Shown: piece after piece, positions 60,658 to 64,000 of the stretch | Layout: each line of letters begins with the position of its first letter | How positions within the stretch are numbered: the stretch's first letter is position 1 | Source: Parasphingorhabdus sp. | Lineage (GTDB): Bacteria; Pseudomonadota; Alphaproteobacteria; Sphingomonadales; Sphingomonadaceae | Assembly (NCBI GenBank): GCA_030373505.1 | Contig: JAUCYS010000001.1 | Span: 370,864 to 434,863, forward strand | Direction: 5' to 3' | Length of the DNA: 64,000 nt | The notes under the pieces: model-generated | Seen by the model: the letters and a program-made list of their open reading frames with translations, nothing else | Database searches by the model: none | What the model was told of the DNA's origin: nothing | Made by a program: the position numbers and the translations under genes

Positions 60658-60693
60658 GGGATGGTGGCCCTCGGCGGTCGCCATCCCATTTTT
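60658..60693 (+). terminator. Imperfect hairpin plus T-tract between lipoprotein and TonB receptor genes
   Basis: GGGATGGTGGCC...GGTCGCCATCCCATTTTT. Confidence 0.65.
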
Positions 60694-60700
60694 ACACTAT

Positions 60701-63418
60701 ATGAAGGACATTCGGATGACCAAGCGGACATCGATAATCGCCGGCCTGCTGCTGAGTTCTGCACTCATTTCTCCTGCTGCCCATGCGCAATCCGCTCCCG
60801 GCGAAGAGCCGGCGGCAGAGCCCACATCCTCGGACGACGAGCCTACGGGTGAAGACGTCGATGTTTCGGCTCCGGGCGGAGAATTCAGCGGCGAGATTAT
60901 CGTCAGGGGCAAATATATTCCCAATCCGGTGCGTGCGACCGGCGAAGTGGTCTCGGTTCTGGGGGAAGCGGAAATCGCCCGTACTGCCGATGGCGACATT
61001 GCCGGTTCGCTGCAGCGAGTCACCGGCCTCAGCGTCGTCGGCGGCCGTTTTGTCTTTGTCCGCGGTCTTGGCGAACGTTATTCGCTCGCTTTGCTGAACG
61101 GCCTGCCGCTACCTTCACCGGAGCCGCTCCGCCGCGTTGTTCCGCTGGACCTGTTCCCGACCAGCGTCATCGCCTCAACGGTTGTCCAGAAAAGTTACTC
61201 GGTCAACTATCCTGGCGAATTTGGCGGCGGGGTGATCAACCTGACGACCAAGTCGACTCCGGACGAGCCGTTTCTCAAGATCAATTTCGGGGTTAGCGGC
61301 GATAGCGAAACCACCGGCAAGCTCGGTTATACCTATGACGGTTCTGACGGCGATATCATCGGCTTCGATTCCGGCGTGCGCGATATCCCTGCCGGGTTGG
61401 CCAAGGCGCTGGCCCAGAATGTCCCCATTTCCGTTGGTACGACCTTCACCAGCGAGGACCTGCAGAATTTTGCTGCGAGTCTGAACAACGCTGAAACCAA
61501 CCTGATCCAGCGCAACAATGACATACCGGCCAATTTCTCGGCCGATATATCGGCTGGCAAGACTTTCGATGTCGGCGATGCTTATGTCGGGGTGGTGGCG
61601 ACAGCCGGATATGACAACAGCTGGCGCACCCGCGGCGGCGTCCAGCAGACTTCGCAGGGCATTGTCACCGTCGACGGTGAACCGGGACTGCTGCCGGACC
61701 AGAACTTCCGCTTTGTGACGACGGAAAATCGTATCGTGATCAACGGTCTGCTTGGACTTTCGGCAGAGGTGGGTGAACACAAGTTCCGTTTCACCAATCT
61801 CTATATCCACGACACGTCGAAGGAAGCTTCGATCAAGGCCGGCATCGATTCGATCAACGTCAGCGATGACACATTGCTCAACCAGGGACGGACCAGCTGG
61901 TTCGAGCGCCAGTTGTTCACGTCACAGTTTGTCGGTGAGTTCAAATTTGACGAACTGAGCATCGACGTCCGCGGCAGCTATGCCAATTCCAAGCGCGACG
62001 CGCCCTATGAGCGGACTTATGGCTATGCCTATGACGACATCATTGCGCAGGATTATGTCAACAACCTGACCTCGCCGGGGCAATCGGCCCGAATCCGGTT
62101 CAGTGACCTCAATGACGATGTCTATGGCGCGGGTGCGGATATTTCCTACGAGACCGATCTTGGGGTTCCAACCATCTTTTCGGCCGGTTACAGCTATTAC
62201 AAGAATGACCGCTTTGCGCAGCGGCGCGATTTCCGCTTCGTGCCGGTAGGCAATATTCCCAATCCGATCGATCAGGAGCGGATCGATTTCCTGCTTTCCG
62301 ACTATAATGTCTATACTTACGGTCTGGAACTGCGCGAAGTGGCTTCACAGGCTTCGGTTCCCGCCTATTCAGCAACGCTCGAAGTCAATGCTGGCTATGT
62401 ATCGGTGGAAGCCGAGCTTACCGATGGTCTGCGCGCCAATCTGGGCGTCCGCTATGAGGATGCAAAGCAGCAGGTAACTCCGATCTCGCTGGTCGGCGGC
62501 ACGCCTGGCGTTGGCACGGGGCTGAACAATGACTATTGGTTGCCGGCTGGCACGCTGACCTGGAATTTCGCGGAAGACATGCAATTCCGGCTGGCGGCTT
62601 CAAAAACCATCGCTCGTCCGCAATTTCGCGAACTGGCGCCGCAACAGTTCCTAGATCTCGAATCAGATCGTACCTTTGTCGGTAATCCCTTGCTGACAGA
62701 CAGTGAGTTGTTCAATGTGGAAGGCCGCTACGAATATTATATCGGTCGTGGCGAACGCATCACATTGGCCGGTTTTTACAAGAAAATCGACAATCCGATC
62801 GAAAATGTTGCCTTCGTTCAGGGCGGTGGAACGCTGTTTACCGGATTCTCCAATGCTCCCACTGCGACCTTGTACGGAGCGGAAGTAGAACTGGTGAAAT
62901 ATCTGCCTCTCAATGATCTGGGTGGCGATTTTTTCCAGGACCGGCGCCTGATGCTGGCCGCAAACTATACCTACACGAAGTCGAAGATCAAAGTGGATGC
63001 CAGCGACATGTCGATCAACCCGATCACGCTGACTCCCGTAGCCTCGTCCAACCTGTTTGACGATGGTGATCGGCTGACCGGCCAGTCGACCCATGTCGGC
63101 AATTTCCAGTTCGGTATGGAGCGCGAGGATGGTCCCGTGTCCCAGCAGACGATCCTGCTGACCTATAACAGCCCGCGTGTGACGGCTCGTGGTCCTCAGG
63201 GACAACCGGACCTGATCGAGCGGACGGGCTGGAAACTGGATGTGGTGCTGCGCGAGGAAATGAACATTGCCGGCCAGGATTTCGAGCTGAAGTTCGAAGC
63301 CCGCAACCTGCTGGGTACCGATTACAAGGAGTCGCAAACTCTTGGGGCGACCGAGATTTTGAACAATGCCTATGATATCGGCACGCGTTTCTCGATGAGC
63401 ATAGGACTGAATTTCTAG
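60701..63418 (+). CDS. TonB-dependent receptor
   Basis: 905 aa; signal peptide, plug GLSVVGGRFVFVRGLGERYSLALLNGLPLPSPEPLRRVVPLDLFPTSVIASTVVQKSYSVNYPGEFGGGVINL, C-terminal GTRFSMSIGLNF. Confidence 0.93.
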   Translation: MKDIRMTKRTSIIAGLLLSSALISPAAHAQSAPGEEPAAEPTSSDDEPTGEDVDVSAPGGEFSGEIIVRGKYIPNPVRATGEVVSVLGEAEIARTADGDIAGSLQRVTGLSVVGGRFVFVRGLGERYSLALLNGLPLPSPEPLRRVVPLDLFPTSVIASTVVQKSYSVNYPGEFGGGVINLTTKSTPDEPFLKINFGVSGDSETTGKLGYTYDGSDGDIIGFDSGVRDIPAGLAKALAQNVPISVGTTFTSEDLQNFAASLNNAETNLIQRNNDIPANFSADISAGKTFDVGDAYVGVVATAGYDNSWRTRGGVQQTSQGIVTVDGEPGLLPDQNFRFVTTENRIVINGLLGLSAEVGEHKFRFTNLYIHDTSKEASIKAGIDSINVSDDTLLNQGRTSWFERQLFTSQFVGEFKFDELSIDVRGSYANSKRDAPYERTYGYAYDDIIAQDYVNNLTSPGQSARIRFSDLNDDVYGAGADISYETDLGVPTIFSAGYSYYKNDRFAQRRDFRFVPVGNIPNPIDQERIDFLLSDYNVYTYGLELREVASQASVPAYSATLEVNAGYVSVEAELTDGLRANLGVRYEDAKQQVTPISLVGGTPGVGTGLNNDYWLPAGTLTWNFAEDMQFRLAASKTIARPQFRELAPQQFLDLESDRTFVGNPLLTDSELFNVEGRYEYYIGRGERITLAGFYKKIDNPIENVAFVQGGGTLFTGFSNAPTATLYGAEVELVKYLPLNDLGGDFFQDRRLMLAANYTYTKSKIKVDASDMSINPITLTPVASSNLFDDGDRLTGQSTHVGNFQFGMEREDGPVSQQTILLTYNSPRVTARGPQGQPDLIERTGWKLDVVLREEMNIAGQDFELKFEARNLLGTDYKESQTLGATEILNNAYDIGTRFSMSIGLNF

Positions 63419-63426
63419 GCCAGGAT

Positions 63427-63444
63427 CTGTCATCTATCTGTCAA
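63427..63444 (+). promoter_or_regulatory. Near-consensus Pho box upstream of gspE
   Basis: CTGTCAT-CTAT-CTGTCAA (consensus CTGTCAT-N4-CTGTCAY), plus GCGTCAC in phase at 63460. Confidence 0.6.
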
Positions 63445-63594
63445 ATAGGAGTCGTCGTAGCGTCACATTATTTTCCTATCCCGTCAGCTGGATAACAGCG
63501 GGAAGATAATCGTGATGCACGGCGGGTTTCCCGAGACTCTGGTCTCGTGTCGGCCAACTTCAGACAGACAACGGGTCGGCGGGAGCCAGAACAT

Positions 63595-64000
63595 ATGACA
63601 GTGAATCAGGGCGATTTCCCCGTGGATGACGGCATCGCCGATGGTGGAAGGCTTCTTTCTCCTTCGCCCCTGCTCGATCTTCCCTACGGCTATTCCCGGG
63701 ACCACGGGATTTTGCTGCGTTCGATGGACGGCGAGCGGGCTTCGATTGCGATGCGGGCGGGTGCGGACCCTTCTGCATTGCTGGAGGTTCGTCGTTATCT
63801 GGCGCTGCCCTTTGATGTGGAACTGGTCGACGGCCCGGCGTTCGAGAGACTGCTGAGCGATCATTATGCGATGGACGGCTCGGCGGCGGCCATGGCGGGT
63901 GATATGGCGCTGGCGGGCGAGGGGCTGGATGATATTGCGGGCGACATCCCGAGCGCAGAAGATCTGCTCGACAGCGCCGATGATGCGCCGACCATAAGAC
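63595..64000 (+). CDS. gspE: Type II secretion ATPase GspE, N-terminal part, truncated by window end
   Basis: Manual translation MTVNQGDFPVDDGIADGGRLLSPSPLLDLPYGYSRDHGILL...LALPFDVELVDGPAFERLLSDHY...AEDLLDSADDAPTIR, open to the end; not in the supplied ORF track. Confidence 0.8.
   Translation, partial: MTVNQGDFPVDDGIADGGRLLSPSPLLDLPYGYSRDHGILLRSMDGERASIAMRAGADPSALLEVRRYLALPFDVELVDGPAFERLLSDHYAMDGSAAAMAGDMALAGEGLDDIAGDIPSAEDLLDSADDAPTIR

Noticed and set aside
1-64000. Prophage, transposon, integron or CRISPR array
   Set aside because: No transposase, integrase, phage structural genes or regularly spaced repeats found among the readable ORFs.

Overview
Chromosomal window that looks like a sphingomonad-type alphaproteobacterium (judged by gene content and repeat style, not by a search). 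Main blocks: (i) a TPR/beta-barrel outer-membrane protein with a large FecR + PT-linker + duplicated-module secreted protein, next to a response regulator/histidine kinase pair; (ii) an approx. 15 kb catabolic island with a LAL/MalT-like regulator, a five-gene acetophenone/acetone-carboxylase-like operon, acyl-CoA ligase, acyl-CoA dehydrogenase, thiolase, oxidoreductase and a dedicated TonB receptor, in which three non-coding regions carry the same CCACCC/GGGTGG palindrome; (iii) a housekeeping/accessory stretch (AsmA, GNAT-nitrilase, SDR, PhoD, aminotransferase, a frameshifted GST, crotonases, MFS); (iv) an NfrB/NfrA-like pair, TauE/SafE, HerA-like ATPase, ValS, S9 peptidase, PopZ-like DUF2497, TolC-like protein, Pcm-like protein and tRNA-Cys; (v) a TPR / lipoprotein / TonB receptor / gspE locus with PhoB-box-like repeats in front of three of its genes. 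The strongest leads are the shared palindrome of the ketone-carboxylase island, the Pho-box-like sites around the T2SS/TBDR locus and phoD, and a 10-11-10 nt spaced heptamer box near the two-component system. All family assignments are by reading the proteins; no searches were run.
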